Below, in pieces: positions 7,153 to 15,359 of a DNA stretch of 64,000 bases (positions are counted from its first letter, which is position 1; every line of letters begins with the position of its first letter). The notes beneath the pieces are model-generated. The model was given only the letters and a program-made list of their open reading frames with translations, was not told where the DNA came from and made no database searches. Source of the DNA: Methanoregula sp. (lineage in GTDB: Archaea > Halobacteriota > Methanomicrobia > Methanomicrobiales > Methanospirillaceae). Location: assembly GCA_041645435.1 (NCBI GenBank), contig JBAZQB010000002.1, positions 310,001 through 374,000 of the forward strand. The letters run 5' to 3'. Made by a program: the position numbers and the translations under genes.

Positions 7153-8262
7153 ATGAACTCACAGGTGCAATCTCCAAAAAGACCCGGGGAAAAAACCCGC
7201 CCCTCTCGTGTGAGTGCCACGCATGCATCGATAATATCGGGGGCATCTGCTAAAACATCTGCCAATACTACCATGGATTCCCCTGCCCCTCCTGCAACAC
7301 CGACAACAAAGATCATCCTCTTTGGTGGAAAGGGTGGCGTTGGAAAGACGTCAGCTGCCGCCGCTACTGCACTCTCACTAACCGAATCAGGTGAGCGGGT
7401 GCTGATAATCTCTAGCGATCCTGCACCATCCCTGTCGGATATATTTGAATGTCCCATTGGGGGAACCGTCACCCATATCAGTAAGGGACTATCTGCCATC
7501 GAGATCAATGCCGAGACAGTCGTTGAAAAATACAAGAAGATCTACGGCAGTGCCATCATTGACGCCCTTGCTACGGTTATTCCCATAAAAGAAGATGTGC
7601 TCGATGACATCCCCAATACGATCATACCGGGCTTTGATGAACTCTTCGCACTGGAAGAAGTGCTCACATTCTTACCGGAAGGGTATGATTACATCATCTG
7701 GGACACCGCTCCCACCGGGCATACCCTGCGCCTGTTAAATCTCCCGGACAGTATTGTTGGCTATACAACGGGTATGCAGAAGATCCAGGAGCGGCTGGCT
7801 GGGGTGATTGGTACGATCAGGGTCATGTTTGACAAGGAATCGTCAAAAGACACGCTGGCTCTTGCGTTACAAAGAATCCAGAAGATGGCACAGCACGCCC
7901 TGTCGGTGCTCACCGATCACAAGCGAACAGAGTTCGTCCTCATAATTATCCCGGAGGCACTGGCACTGTACCAGACAGAACGGATGCAGCAGGTGCTCGA
8001 TCACCTCAATATTCTCACCGCAAGGATTATCGTGAATGGTATCATTCCAAAAAATACCTGCCCGTTCTGCACCTCCCGCCGGACCGTGCAGGAGCGCTAT
8101 CTCGCAAAGATCCACAAACGCTACGATGACCAGTTGACCGTCATTGAGGTGCCGCTCTTTCCCGGTGAATTGAAAGGACGGGAGCACCTGATGGAGTATG
8201 CCCGGTACCTTGGATGGGAAGCAGGTGCCGGACTAAAAAAGGATACTGGGGTAGTATCATGA
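7153..8262 (+). CDS. ArsA/Get3 (TRC40)-type ATPase of the gas-vesicle locus
   Basis: The deviant Walker A GGKGGVGKTS begins near residue 58, switch I reads SSDPAPSLSDIF and switch II DTAPTGHTLRLL, all hallmarks of the ArsA/Get3 family. A CPFC pair near residue 300 corresponds to the Get3 CXXC that binds zinc at the dimer interface. Get3 delivers tail-anchored hydrophobic proteins; ArsA drives arsenite export. No arsenic gene is nearby, and the gene sits between gvpM and gvpH/K, so a chaperone role for hydrophobic GvpA-family proteins is a reasonable inference. The first 50 or so residues are low-complexity Ser/Thr/Pro; a start at 7273 is also possible. It overlaps the next gene by four bases. 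Confidence 0.88.
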   Translation: MNSQVQSPKRPGEKTRPSRVSATHASIISGASAKTSANTTMDSPAPPATPTTKIILFGGKGGVGKTSAAAATALSLTESGERVLIISSDPAPSLSDIFECPIGGTVTHISKGLSAIEINAETVVEKYKKIYGSAIIDALATVIPIKEDVLDDIPNTIIPGFDELFALEEVLTFLPEGYDYIIWDTAPTGHTLRLLNLPDSIVGYTTGMQKIQERLAGVIGTIRVMFDKESSKDTLALALQRIQKMAQHALSVLTDHKRTEFVLIIIPEALALYQTERMQQVLDHLNILTARIIVNGIIPKNTCPFCTSRRTVQERYLAKIHKRYDDQLTVIEVPLFPGELKGREHLMEYARYLGWEAGAGLKKDTGVVS

Positions 8263-8558
8263 AAAATGTACATGATTCTTTCCGAAAAAAAGGCACACCG
8301 CCGATTGAAAACGACACCGTTCGTTTGCCAATGGAAACGAAAGGGCGAAAGGGAAAGAAAAAGAAAAAAGGGAAATCCATTCTTGAAACGGTCAAAAACG
8401 TAAAGATCGAGGTTGTTGAACCCCGTACGATCAGCCCGGTCCGCCCCATCTCCATGACGGTGCCCGGTTTCTCTACGGAGACAACAGAGATTGGCGTGGC
8501 GGAGATCAATAATAACAAGGCAATTTACCTGCGACTCACTTTGCGGAGTGATGGCTGA
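8259..8558 (+). CDS. Small unknown protein of the gas-vesicle locus
   Basis: Not recognised. The 99-residue product has a Lys-rich N-terminal half (KGRKGKKKKKGKSILE) and a beta-rich C-terminal half (VKIEVVEPRTISPVRPISMT, IGVAEINNNKAIYLRL). The end (NKAIYLRLTL) faintly recalls the closing strands of the Hsp20-like proteins next door. Start and stop both overlap neighbours (ATGA with the ATPase, one base with the next gene), so it is translated with the operon. Confidence 0.75.
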   Translation: MKNVHDSFRKKGTPPIENDTVRLPMETKGRKGKKKKKGKSILETVKNVKIEVVEPRTISPVRPISMTVPGFSTETTEIGVAEINNNKAIYLRLTLRSDG

Positions 8559-9268
8559 TGACACCGCGGCAACGCAGCAGGATGGTCCCGATCATTGCCG
8601 TATTAGCCAGTACCCTCCAGGAGATCCTCGGAACACTCTACCGGAAACATCCTGATGAAGTCAGGTCAGCCTGCACCGGCAAAGGTGCACACTCATCCCG
8701 CAATCCTGCCGATCTTGAGGATCTCATCTTACTGCATTCCGGCGATGAAGAGATACAGGAGATCCTTGCTCGCAGGTTTAAAGAATGCGAGTCGATTATC
8801 GATTCAATCTCAGGTTCGACCTCGCTGGTGGCAAAGCAGCGCTATGATCTCTCCAGTGATCTTGATGAAGGGAGCAGTTCCATCCTCCGCATCCTGTATG
8901 AGCAGCGACACGCCACCCTTGACGAACTGAGCGACTGTTCAGGGCTTAACCATTACGAGGTGTTGTACCGGTTACGGGAGATCATCATCCCGAGGTCAGT
9001 GAAGCGTCGGGGCATACCGATCGCGGTCTTCCGGGAATCCGCAACAGACCTCGCCACTGGCAGGCAGATCGCGTTCTCGTGGTGGTTGAATGACGATCTC
9101 CTGCATAAGACCGATACAGTTGAGGTGGTTGAGACGAGCGACTCTTTGGTAATCACGCTCGACCGTACTGGCTGTGACCTGCCAAAGACCCTGCATGTGT
9201 CAGCCAGCTGTAAGCATGGTTTATTGGAGATCCGGGTAGAGAAAGGAAATACCGGGAGGAGAACATGA
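8558..9268 (+). CDS. Winged-helix protein with partial Hsp20-like C-terminus
   Basis: Unknown family, 236 residues. An N-terminal helix pair is followed near residues 105-150 by a winged-helix pattern (SSSILRILYEQRHATLDELS, GLNHYEVLYRLREIII). The C-terminal 50 residues (VEVVETSDSLVITLDRTGCD, LHVSASCKHGLLEIRVEKG) have the strand spacing of an alpha-crystallin domain, like the GvpH that begins inside its last codons. It may be a gas-vesicle regulator or an adaptor binding GvpH. Both readings are inference. Confidence 0.7.
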   Translation: MTPRQRSRMVPIIAVLASTLQEILGTLYRKHPDEVRSACTGKGAHSSRNPADLEDLILLHSGDEEIQEILARRFKECESIIDSISGSTSLVAKQRYDLSSDLDEGSSSILRILYEQRHATLDELSDCSGLNHYEVLYRLREIIIPRSVKRRGIPIAVFRESATDLATGRQIAFSWWLNDDLLHKTDTVEVVETSDSLVITLDRTGCDLPKTLHVSASCKHGLLEIRVEKGNTGRRT

Positions 9269-9783
9269 AGAAGGATGACCGAAAAACGAATGAGACTGAA
9301 GATGACGACAGTGTTGTAGAGAGTGTAGTAAATGATATCCTGCCCGGCATGGGGGGTCTGGTAAAGAACCTGCGCAAACGATCCCCGGAGCTGGACCAGA
9401 AGATCAAAGAGAAAGACCGCGAGATTAAAAAGAGATTAGAAGAGGGATACTCTCCGGAACCAACGGTCACCCACAGGGTAAAGATCCGTTCACTGGTCCC
9501 GTCCGGTCCAAAGAAAGCAGAAGAACGTGAAGAGAACAAGACGATTGACCCTATCACGGACATCTTCAATGAGGGTGACCTCCTGCGGATCGTGATCGAG
9601 ATGCCGGGCGTTACCCTGGAGAAGATACATATCGCAGTCAAAGGCCGCTCACTCGAAGTCTCTGCAAAAGAGGGTGGGAAGCGGTACAAAAAAGAGATCC
9701 CCCTGCCCTGGCATGGAAAGGTTGCAAAAGAACGGTACCAGAACGGGATCCTGGAGCTGGTCCTGGAGCAGAATGACGATTGA
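9265..9783 (+). CDS. Second GvpH-like Hsp20 protein
   Basis: The 172-residue protein has an acidic start (ETEDDDSVVESVVNDILPGM), a long charged helix (KIKEKDREIKKRLEEGY) and an alpha-crystallin domain from about residue 93 (DPITDIFNEGDLLRIVIEMP, VKGRSLEVSAKEGGKRYKKE). It resembles GvpH at 5203 in layout but is clearly diverged. Start and stop overlap both neighbours by four and eleven bases. Two full GvpH proteins, one bare core and one half-domain in one locus is a high number. Confidence 0.85.
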   Translation: MKKDDRKTNETEDDDSVVESVVNDILPGMGGLVKNLRKRSPELDQKIKEKDREIKKRLEEGYSPEPTVTHRVKIRSLVPSGPKKAEEREENKTIDPITDIFNEGDLLRIVIEMPGVTLEKIHIAVKGRSLEVSAKEGGKRYKKEIPLPWHGKVAKERYQNGILELVLEQNDD

Positions 9784-10138
9784 GATCGATGAGAACAACC
9801 TGAAAGAGGGCGTACTCGGACTTGTTATCGCAGTTGTCGAGATCCTTGAAGAGGCGCTCAAGATCCAGGCATTGAAGCGGATGGACTCGGGGGTATTATC
9901 GGAAGCAGAGATCGAACGCCTCGGTAAATCGCTCATGGACCTTCATGTGGCGATCGAGCAGATCAAAACCGATCAGGGACTGACAAAGACCGTCGGGGAG
10001 ATCCGTGCCGAACTGGATGATATTGTCGATGATGTAGTCGAGAAGATGGTTAACCCGATCGACACCCATGATCTATCAGGACAGGATACAGCCGGGAATA
10101 TGGGTGAGTTGTGGAAACGGGAGAGCGAGATATGTTAA
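9773..10138 (+). CDS. gvpK: Gas vesicle protein GvpK
   Basis: The 121-residue product matches the GvpK core: IDENNLKEGVLGLVIAVVEI, LEEALKIQALKRMDSG, LSEAEIERLGKSLMDL and IKTDQGL. GvpK is an essential minor protein probably acting in vesicle assembly. ATG 9773 overlaps the end of the upstream Hsp20 gene by 11 bases; an earlier in-frame start at 9674 would lie deep inside that gene. Length is near the family norm. Confidence 0.93.
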   Translation: MTIEIDENNLKEGVLGLVIAVVEILEEALKIQALKRMDSGVLSEAEIERLGKSLMDLHVAIEQIKTDQGLTKTVGEIRAELDDIVDDVVEKMVNPIDTHDLSGQDTAGNMGELWKRESEIC

Positions 10139-10241
10139 GGGAAGTCTCTACGGGTTTGCCGCACGGAGATCCACCTATCACGGTAAGAGTGCCGGGAGGA
10201 AAACAATCATCTTTCCCTGCCTACAGAAGGGAAGTAATGGT

Positions 10242-11021
10242 ATGACGGGAACGGAAAATGACGGGTTGTACCTGTATGCTCTCGTGGAGCACAGGGAGGA
10301 GATCCCCATGGGAATCACCGGTGTTGACGGACAGCAGGTCTTTTCCCTCCAGTACAAGGACATGTCTGCCATTGTCCATGCCTGCCCCCTCACACCCTAT
10401 GCGAGTGAGGATCAGAGCGTCGTGACCGGGTGGGTACTGAGTCATGAACAGGTACTGGAACGGCTCATCGGGGCGGGGATGAACACCATCCCCTTTACAT
10501 TTGACACGATCATCAAACCGGAAACAGAGCGGGATGCCAGGACGGTGCTTACCGGGTGGTTATCAAAAGAGTATGAAAATTTTTTGCAGAAATTTGAAAA
10601 GATCCGGGGTAAAAAAGAGTACGGCATCCAGATATTTACCAACCGGCAGAAGATTCGGGAAACGATATCTGCAACAAACGATTTTATAAAGCGACTCGAA
10701 GGGCTGGCAAAGACCAGCGCTCCTGGGAAAAAATACTTGATTCAGCAAAAGCTGGAAAAGGAAGTAAATGTTGCCATGGATGCAGAGATTGCCGGTATAA
10801 TTTCAGAGACCAAAACAAAAATCCAGGGATATTGCGATGAGATTTCCTTGGGTAAACTAAAAAAAGGGCAAGTGCCGGAACGAGATATGATTCTGAACTG
10901 CTCGTGTCTTGTTTCAGATGAGAACTATGCAAAGCTTGGTGCTGTGTTAGAAGATATCGAGCGGGAGGGAGACCATTTAGTGAGATTCACCGGGCCGTGG
11001 GCGGTGTACTCGTTTGTATGA
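10242..11021 (+). CDS. gvpL: Second GvpF/GvpL family protein
   Basis: A 259-residue GvpF/L family member: LYLYALVEHREEIPMGITGV, then FSLQYKDMSAIVHACPLTPY, LSHEQVLERLIGAGMNTIPF and the C-terminal MILNCSCLVSDENY and FTGPWAVYSFV. ATG 10242 follows AGAAGGGA (10225-10232); the longer frame from 10068 would overlap gvpK. It is the last gene of the gas-vesicle run. Following gvpK, it takes the place of gvpL in the haloarchaeal order, so L is used, but F and L differ little by sequence. Confidence 0.9.
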   Translation: MTGTENDGLYLYALVEHREEIPMGITGVDGQQVFSLQYKDMSAIVHACPLTPYASEDQSVVTGWVLSHEQVLERLIGAGMNTIPFTFDTIIKPETERDARTVLTGWLSKEYENFLQKFEKIRGKKEYGIQIFTNRQKIRETISATNDFIKRLEGLAKTSAPGKKYLIQQKLEKEVNVAMDAEIAGIISETKTKIQGYCDEISLGKLKKGQVPERDMILNCSCLVSDENYAKLGAVLEDIEREGDHLVRFTGPWAVYSFV

Positions 11022-11266
11022 GAAGACGGGCTCCTGTTATGATTTATTGTTTTTCAGGGGTGCCGATTTTTATAAAAAAAACAGGCCTGAAGCCAAAGGC
11101 TTCGCACCAGCGCAATGAAAAATTTGCACTTCAAACTCAATTTCCATTTGTCTCTGCTATCGTCAGCAGATATTAAAATTTGATACTCCAGACTTTCACA
11201 GGGAAAACGCTACTAATAAAATTACGAAAAGATTACAAACAAATCTGCGAGAAAAAGAGAGTTAAT
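11022..11266. other. Intergenic region between the gvp run and the histone gene
   Basis: An AT-rich spacer between convergent genes. It holds a perfect six-base-pair hairpin with a three-base loop, GAAGCC-AAA-GGCTTC (11089-11103), and just before it the tract TTTTTATAAAAAAAAC (11069-11082). These may end transcription in either direction. Nothing else stands out. Confidence 0.45.
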
Positions 11267-11470
11267 CTAGGACTTTGCAGCCAGATCAACGTCTTCTTTC
11301 TTGATCGTCTTTCTTCCTGCGTGCTCGGCAAGCTTGTTGGCTTCCTTGGTGAGCCCGGCGATGTACTTCTCAGCCTTGATAACAAGTGCTTCTGCTGCAT
11401 CGCTTCCCACGCGTTCGGCTCCGTTCTTCTTTGCAATCCTTACAACTGCTGCGATTGGTAAATCTGCCAT
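11267..11470 (-). CDS. Archaeal histone (HMf family)
   Basis: A 67-residue histone fold that packages DNA: MADLPIAAVVRIAKKNGAER, VGSDAAEALVIKAEKYI and the end HAGRKTIKKEDVDLAAKS, with the conserved Arg and Lys residues of archaeal histones. The longer frame to 11593 is rejected because ATG 11470 has AGAGGTAA upstream and a TATA box (11500-11510) at the right distance. The gene is single in this window. Confidence 0.95.
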   Translation of the reverse strand: MADLPIAAVVRIAKKNGAERVGSDAAEALVIKAEKYIAGLTKEANKLAEHAGRKTIKKEDVDLAAKS

Positions 11471-11499
11471 GTTTCTTACCTCTAAAAGAAATCCAATTG

Positions 11500-11511
11500 A
11501 TATATATAAAA
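11500..11511 (-). promoter_or_regulatory. TATA box of the histone gene
   Basis: On the minus strand the sequence reads TTTTTATATATATC, a strong TATA element 30-40 bases upstream of the histone ATG at 11470. The initiation site would fall near 11475, giving a very short leader. A strong promoter fits an abundant chromatin protein. Confidence 0.7.
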
Positions 11512-11666
11512 ACTTTCTGGGGAAATGGCTCAAATTACCCTGCAATATGATTTCTGGGGGCATCCCATTTAGCAAGGATAAATCGGGGCTCAAAATTTCG
11601 CAGAATATTTTTTATTTCCCTTAAAATGGTTTTTTTGGGAAAAAAAGAGGAATTTACGGTTTAAAA

Positions 11667-12431
11667 TTATTCCAACAAAGATGCAGCGAGCAATAGCGCA
11701 TTGGCATAATTTGGTGAGGCGCGCGAACTATCCACGAAAATTCTGCTGATATTTACTACGGGCGCGCCATGGCCGTGCCCGCCTCCCAGAAAGACAAGAG
11801 TCCTGAACACCAGGTTACCGGAAATACCGTCAGGTGCAATGATAAGCCCGCAGGTTTCAACCGCATCTTCGATCAGGATCTCGCAGTGCGTGGCATCACC
11901 CAGCCGGGCAACCCGTTCGGCATCGGCCATGCTTGCATCCACCTGCGGGTGCCTTCCGATATCGCCCAGCCGGCCCCCCGACAGGACGCCGACTTTTTCC
12001 GGCAGGCCGAATCTCTTTGCAATATTCCGGCCTTTTTTGATCAGCTCGAGTTTCTCTTCAACCGTCCACCCTTCATCCACGCCAACCGGGGTGAGCAGGA
12101 ATTTTTTCCCCGAAACTGTCTCCAGCAGCGCAATGCGCTCGAGATGATCGACACCCGCCGCTTTCTTCAGTGCTTTTAAGGTGGCATTGGCAGGCAGGGT
12201 GCCCCGCACGGCAGCATCAATCCTGCCGGACATCAGGTCGTCGACCAGTGCCTGTTCCGGGTGAAGATGCTCTGCAATACTTACCCCGGTTCCTGCTGAT
12301 TTTTTATCCACAACTCCGGATCTGCAATAACAGATGATTTCAAATTTCCCGCTAACGTGGTTTACACTCGTAAGGACCTTTTCTGGATCTTCAGCGATCC
12401 CGATACCGATACGCCTTACCGGCCCTGGCAT
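11667..12431 (-). CDS. mtxX: Methanogenesis marker protein 4 (MtxX)
   Basis: A 254-residue protein related to phosphate acetyltransferases and found in methanogens. Visible features: IGIGIAEDPEKVLTSV at the start, a central LLETVSGKKFLLTPVGVDEG, VGVLSGGRLGDIGRHPQVD and the ending GGGHGHGAPVVNISRIFVDS. Its exact reaction is not established. The start overlaps the end of the marker 2 gene by 16 bases, so the two methanogenesis-linked genes form a unit. Confidence 0.88.
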   Translation of the reverse strand: MPGPVRRIGIGIAEDPEKVLTSVNHVSGKFEIICYCRSGVVDKKSAGTGVSIAEHLHPEQALVDDLMSGRIDAAVRGTLPANATLKALKKAAGVDHLERIALLETVSGKKFLLTPVGVDEGWTVEEKLELIKKGRNIAKRFGLPEKVGVLSGGRLGDIGRHPQVDASMADAERVARLGDATHCEILIEDAVETCGLIIAPDGISGNLVFRTLVFLGGGHGHGAPVVNISRIFVDSSRASPNYANALLLAASLLE

Positions 12432-13429
12432 GCCACATCCTCTTCGGACAGGTGCATAATACCGTTATTGATGAAATCAAAGACCTGCGTGTCCTTGCCC
12501 TCGTAGCGTACCCGCAGTTCCCGGGTAGCATTCACTGTGCCAATCTCGTGTGCCGTCATTCCCACACCTGCAAAGAGACGGATAAGTTCCTGCACATGGG
12601 CCTTGTTCGCCGTCAGGATAAAGCCCATGCCGGGGTACATTCTCACCCATTGCTCGAACGTCAGGTTATTTGACGACAGGTTCGGCTTGGGAATCAGGCC
12701 GAGATCGATCTCGGCGCCCTTTCCGCTCACTTCGAGCAGCATCCCCAGCGTCCCGATGATACCCGGATTGCTGATGTCCTTGCCTGCCGTCACCAGGTGT
12801 CTGGTGCCGATCTGCTCCATTAAGGAGATCTGGGCCCGGACTTCCGCAGCGGATTTCATGGTGACCGAGTCCCAGTTGAGCGCACAGGACGGGTGGACCC
12901 GGCCCGTGATATCGATAGCCGCAACAACACAGTCACCTACCTGCGCAGTGTGGCTGTAGATGACCGAATCCAGCCGGGCTGATCCGAGGATCGAGACATC
13001 GATGACGCTGTATGGGGCATCCGGGTGGAGGTGTCCGCCAACAATCGGGACCCCGAACTGTGCTGAGGCATCGTGCATTCCCTTTACCACCTGTTCCTGC
13101 ACGGTGGTCTTGGCTATCGAGAAAATATCTACCATCGCAATCGGGTGACCGCCCATTGCTGCGATATCGTGGATATTGACCAGTACCGAGCAGTATCCCG
13201 CCCAGTAAGGATCGGCTTCCATGAGCCTGCTCCAGATACCATCGGCGGCAAGCAGCAGCGCTTCTCCGTTGTGCTCGATCACGGCTGCATCCTCACCGAA
13301 TGAGGCAACCACATGCGGGGCATCGATCCTCAATGCCCTGACCATCTCACCGATGGTATGTTTGCGCCGGACACCCTCATATTCCCGGACTACTTTTGCA
13401 ATTGTCTCTGTTGAGCAGTTGTGGGTCAC
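12416..13429 (-). CDS. Methanogenesis marker protein 2 (AIR synthase-related)
   Basis: A 337-residue member of the PurM/ThiL/SelD/HypE ATP-binding superfamily. The N-terminal metal and ATP site pattern is FGEDAAVIEHNGEALLLAAD; then VNIHDIAAMGGHPIAMVDIF, a glycine loop GGHLHPDAPYSVIDVSILG and PGMGFILTANKAH. The family is a methanogenesis marker of unknown substrate. It is divergent from rfcL and overlaps mtxX downstream. Confidence 0.88.
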   Translation of the reverse strand: MTHNCSTETIAKVVREYEGVRRKHTIGEMVRALRIDAPHVVASFGEDAAVIEHNGEALLLAADGIWSRLMEADPYWAGYCSVLVNIHDIAAMGGHPIAMVDIFSIAKTTVQEQVVKGMHDASAQFGVPIVGGHLHPDAPYSVIDVSILGSARLDSVIYSHTAQVGDCVVAAIDITGRVHPSCALNWDSVTMKSAAEVRAQISLMEQIGTRHLVTAGKDISNPGIIGTLGMLLEVSGKGAEIDLGLIPKPNLSSNNLTFEQWVRMYPGMGFILTANKAHVQELIRLFAGVGMTAHEIGTVNATRELRVRYEGKDTQVFDFINNGIMHLSEEDVACQGR

Positions 13430-13521
13430 GGCATCACCTGAAATCGACTAAAAAATATTGTGTGTATCCTAGTTTCATTTCATCAGAGATAATTTATTTG
13501 ATATACGGTCAACGTGTCTGT

Positions 13522-14946
13522 ATGGACTGGGCAGAGAAATACCGCCCCGCACGGCTACAGGATATTGTCGGGAATTCGACGGCCGTCAGGCAGATTGCGG
13601 AGTGGGCGAAGAACTGGACGAGGAAATCAAAACCTCTCCTGATCTACGGAAAGCCCGGTATCGGTAAGACGTCAAGTGCGTACGCGCTCGCACATGACAT
13701 GAACTGGGAGGCAATCGAGCTCAACGCGAGTGATACCCGGACCGCCGGTGTAATAGAACGTATCGCCGGTGCAGGAAGCCAGACCGCAAGCCTGATGGGG
13801 GCCTCGCGGAAGCTGATCGTGCTCGACGAAGCAGACAACCTGCAGGGGACCGCAGATCGGGGGGGTGCCAAAGCGATCATCGATTGTATCAAGCATGCCC
13901 AGCAGCCGATCATCCTGATTGCCAACGATTTATACGGCCTTTCTCCTGAACTCCGGTCCCGGTGCGAACCGGTCCAGTTCAAGGCGGTTCCTGCGCGGTC
14001 AATTGCCCCCCGGCTCAAATATCTCTGCTCTGCTGAGAAGATCACCTGCAGCGAATCCGCGATTCATGCAATTGCCGAAAGTGCGGAGGGTGATATCCGG
14101 TCTGCGGTAAACATGCTCTATGCCTCGGCGATCGGGCGGGATACGATTGATGATGCGCAGGTGCATACCTCGCAGAAAGACGAACGGGTATCCATCTTCT
14201 CGCTGATCTCTGCCCTGTTTTCAAACACTCCCGATGAGGAGCTGCTGCGCCTCTCTTACGATGTAGACGATACCCCTGAGACCATAGAACAGTGGGTGGA
14301 AGGAAACATTGGCAATATCTCTGACCCGACAGCGGTCGCACGGGCCTACCAGCACCTGTCACGGGCGGATGAGTATCTTGGTAATACCTATCGCCGGCAG
14401 TACCATACACTTTGGCGCTATGCAACCGCGGTGATGCTGCTGGGAGTTGCGGATGCTGCCGGAGGAAAAGGTATCCATGCAAGGATTATGCCCCCGGAGC
14501 GGTGGCAGAAGATGTCGACTGCCAAAAAACAGAAGGCGATCCGGATTGCCCTGCTCAACAAAATTGCCGGTACTATGCACATCCCGCAGAGCACCCTGCG
14601 CGAAGAGTACCTGAGCACCTTTTCACTGCTCGTGGATCATGACCCGGAGGGATATACCCGGGACATGATGCTGGATGCAGACCAGCTCAATTTCTTCTTA
14701 AATGACCGGGCACGTGCATCAGAGATAATCAAGGCACTTGAAAAAGAAGAGAAGCAAAAAGCAAAAGAGCAGGAAAAGGTCAAAGAACCGCAGAAAAAGT
14801 CAAAAAAGGAATCCCTCCCAAAACCCGGAACCCTGCCCGAGGCAGAACCAGCCAAAGAACCGGAACCCGCGACCGTTATCCCCCCGGAGCCGGCAGAGAA
14901 AAAGGCCCCGTCCCGGACTCAGTCAACCCTGTTTGACGGTTTCTGA
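13522..14946 (+). CDS. rfcL: Replication factor C large subunit
   Basis: RfcL is part of the clamp loader that places PCNA on DNA. The 474-residue protein has Walker A GKPGIGKTSSA, Walker B VLDEAD, the RFC box region (RCEPVQFKAVPARSIAPRLK), a helical collar domain, a Lys/Glu/Pro linker and a C-terminal PIP box QSTLFDGF that binds PCNA. ATG 13522 (MDWAEKYRP) is the standard start; the frame runs upstream to 13396 without support. An AT-rich TATA-like stretch lies near 13489-13503. Confidence 0.95.
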   Translation: MDWAEKYRPARLQDIVGNSTAVRQIAEWAKNWTRKSKPLLIYGKPGIGKTSSAYALAHDMNWEAIELNASDTRTAGVIERIAGAGSQTASLMGASRKLIVLDEADNLQGTADRGGAKAIIDCIKHAQQPIILIANDLYGLSPELRSRCEPVQFKAVPARSIAPRLKYLCSAEKITCSESAIHAIAESAEGDIRSAVNMLYASAIGRDTIDDAQVHTSQKDERVSIFSLISALFSNTPDEELLRLSYDVDDTPETIEQWVEGNIGNISDPTAVARAYQHLSRADEYLGNTYRRQYHTLWRYATAVMLLGVADAAGGKGIHARIMPPERWQKMSTAKKQKAIRIALLNKIAGTMHIPQSTLREEYLSTFSLLVDHDPEGYTRDMMLDADQLNFFLNDRARASEIIKALEKEEKQKAKEQEKVKEPQKKSKKESLPKPGTLPEAEPAKEPEPATVIPPEPAEKKAPSRTQSTLFDGF

Positions 14947-15342
14947 CCGGACGTGATACCGGTGGAGGAGCACCCCGCAGTCGATGATCTCCCCGCCCTT
15001 TTCATAGGATTCAAAACCGAGATGGTACACGATCAGGTCAGCGTTGATCCGTCCTGCCAGTTCGATCAGGGGCGGGATCATCTCTATTGCAGGGCGAATT
15101 GCGTAAATGACCTCTGCGCCTGTGTACAGGGAGATATCGGGTGAAAAAATATCGTCCTGTGAAAAGGGCAGATTGTCCGTAATATCCAGCGGTTTTACGT
15201 CTGTGCAGCGGATCAGGGCCCCGGCATTTCTGATGATGCGGGCGGCCTCTTCATTCCTGCCAACGCCGACTTCGATGGCACGGGAATAATGTTTTACAAT
15301 ATAGGTCCCGACGCGTGTTTCAATATGTTTATAGTCGCCCAT
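14923..15342 (-). CDS. UPF0146 family protein
   Basis: A 139-residue archaeal protein with a Rossmann/methyltransferase-like pattern: IVKHYSRAIEVGVGRNEEAA, LIRCTDVKPLDI, AEVIYAIRPAIEMIPPLIEL. UPF0146 proteins occur in euryarchaea and have no firm function. ATG 15342 (MGDYKHIE) is preferred over a frame running back to 15522 through amzA. Its 3' end overlaps the 3' end of rfcL by 24 bases, and its start is only 17 bases from the divergent amzA start. Confidence 0.8.
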   Translation of the reverse strand: MGDYKHIETRVGTYIVKHYSRAIEVGVGRNEEAARIIRNAGALIRCTDVKPLDITDNLPFSQDDIFSPDISLYTGAEVIYAIRPAIEMIPPLIELAGRINADLIVYHLGFESYEKGGEIIDCGVLLHRYHVRSETVKQG

Positions 15343-15359
15343 TCCAACAGAATATAGCG

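Noticed and set aside
7153..8262. Arsenite efflux ATPase
   Set aside because: No arsB, arsD or arsenite-related gene is near; a single-domain Get3-like protein inside the gvp operon fits better, though biochemical proof is missing.
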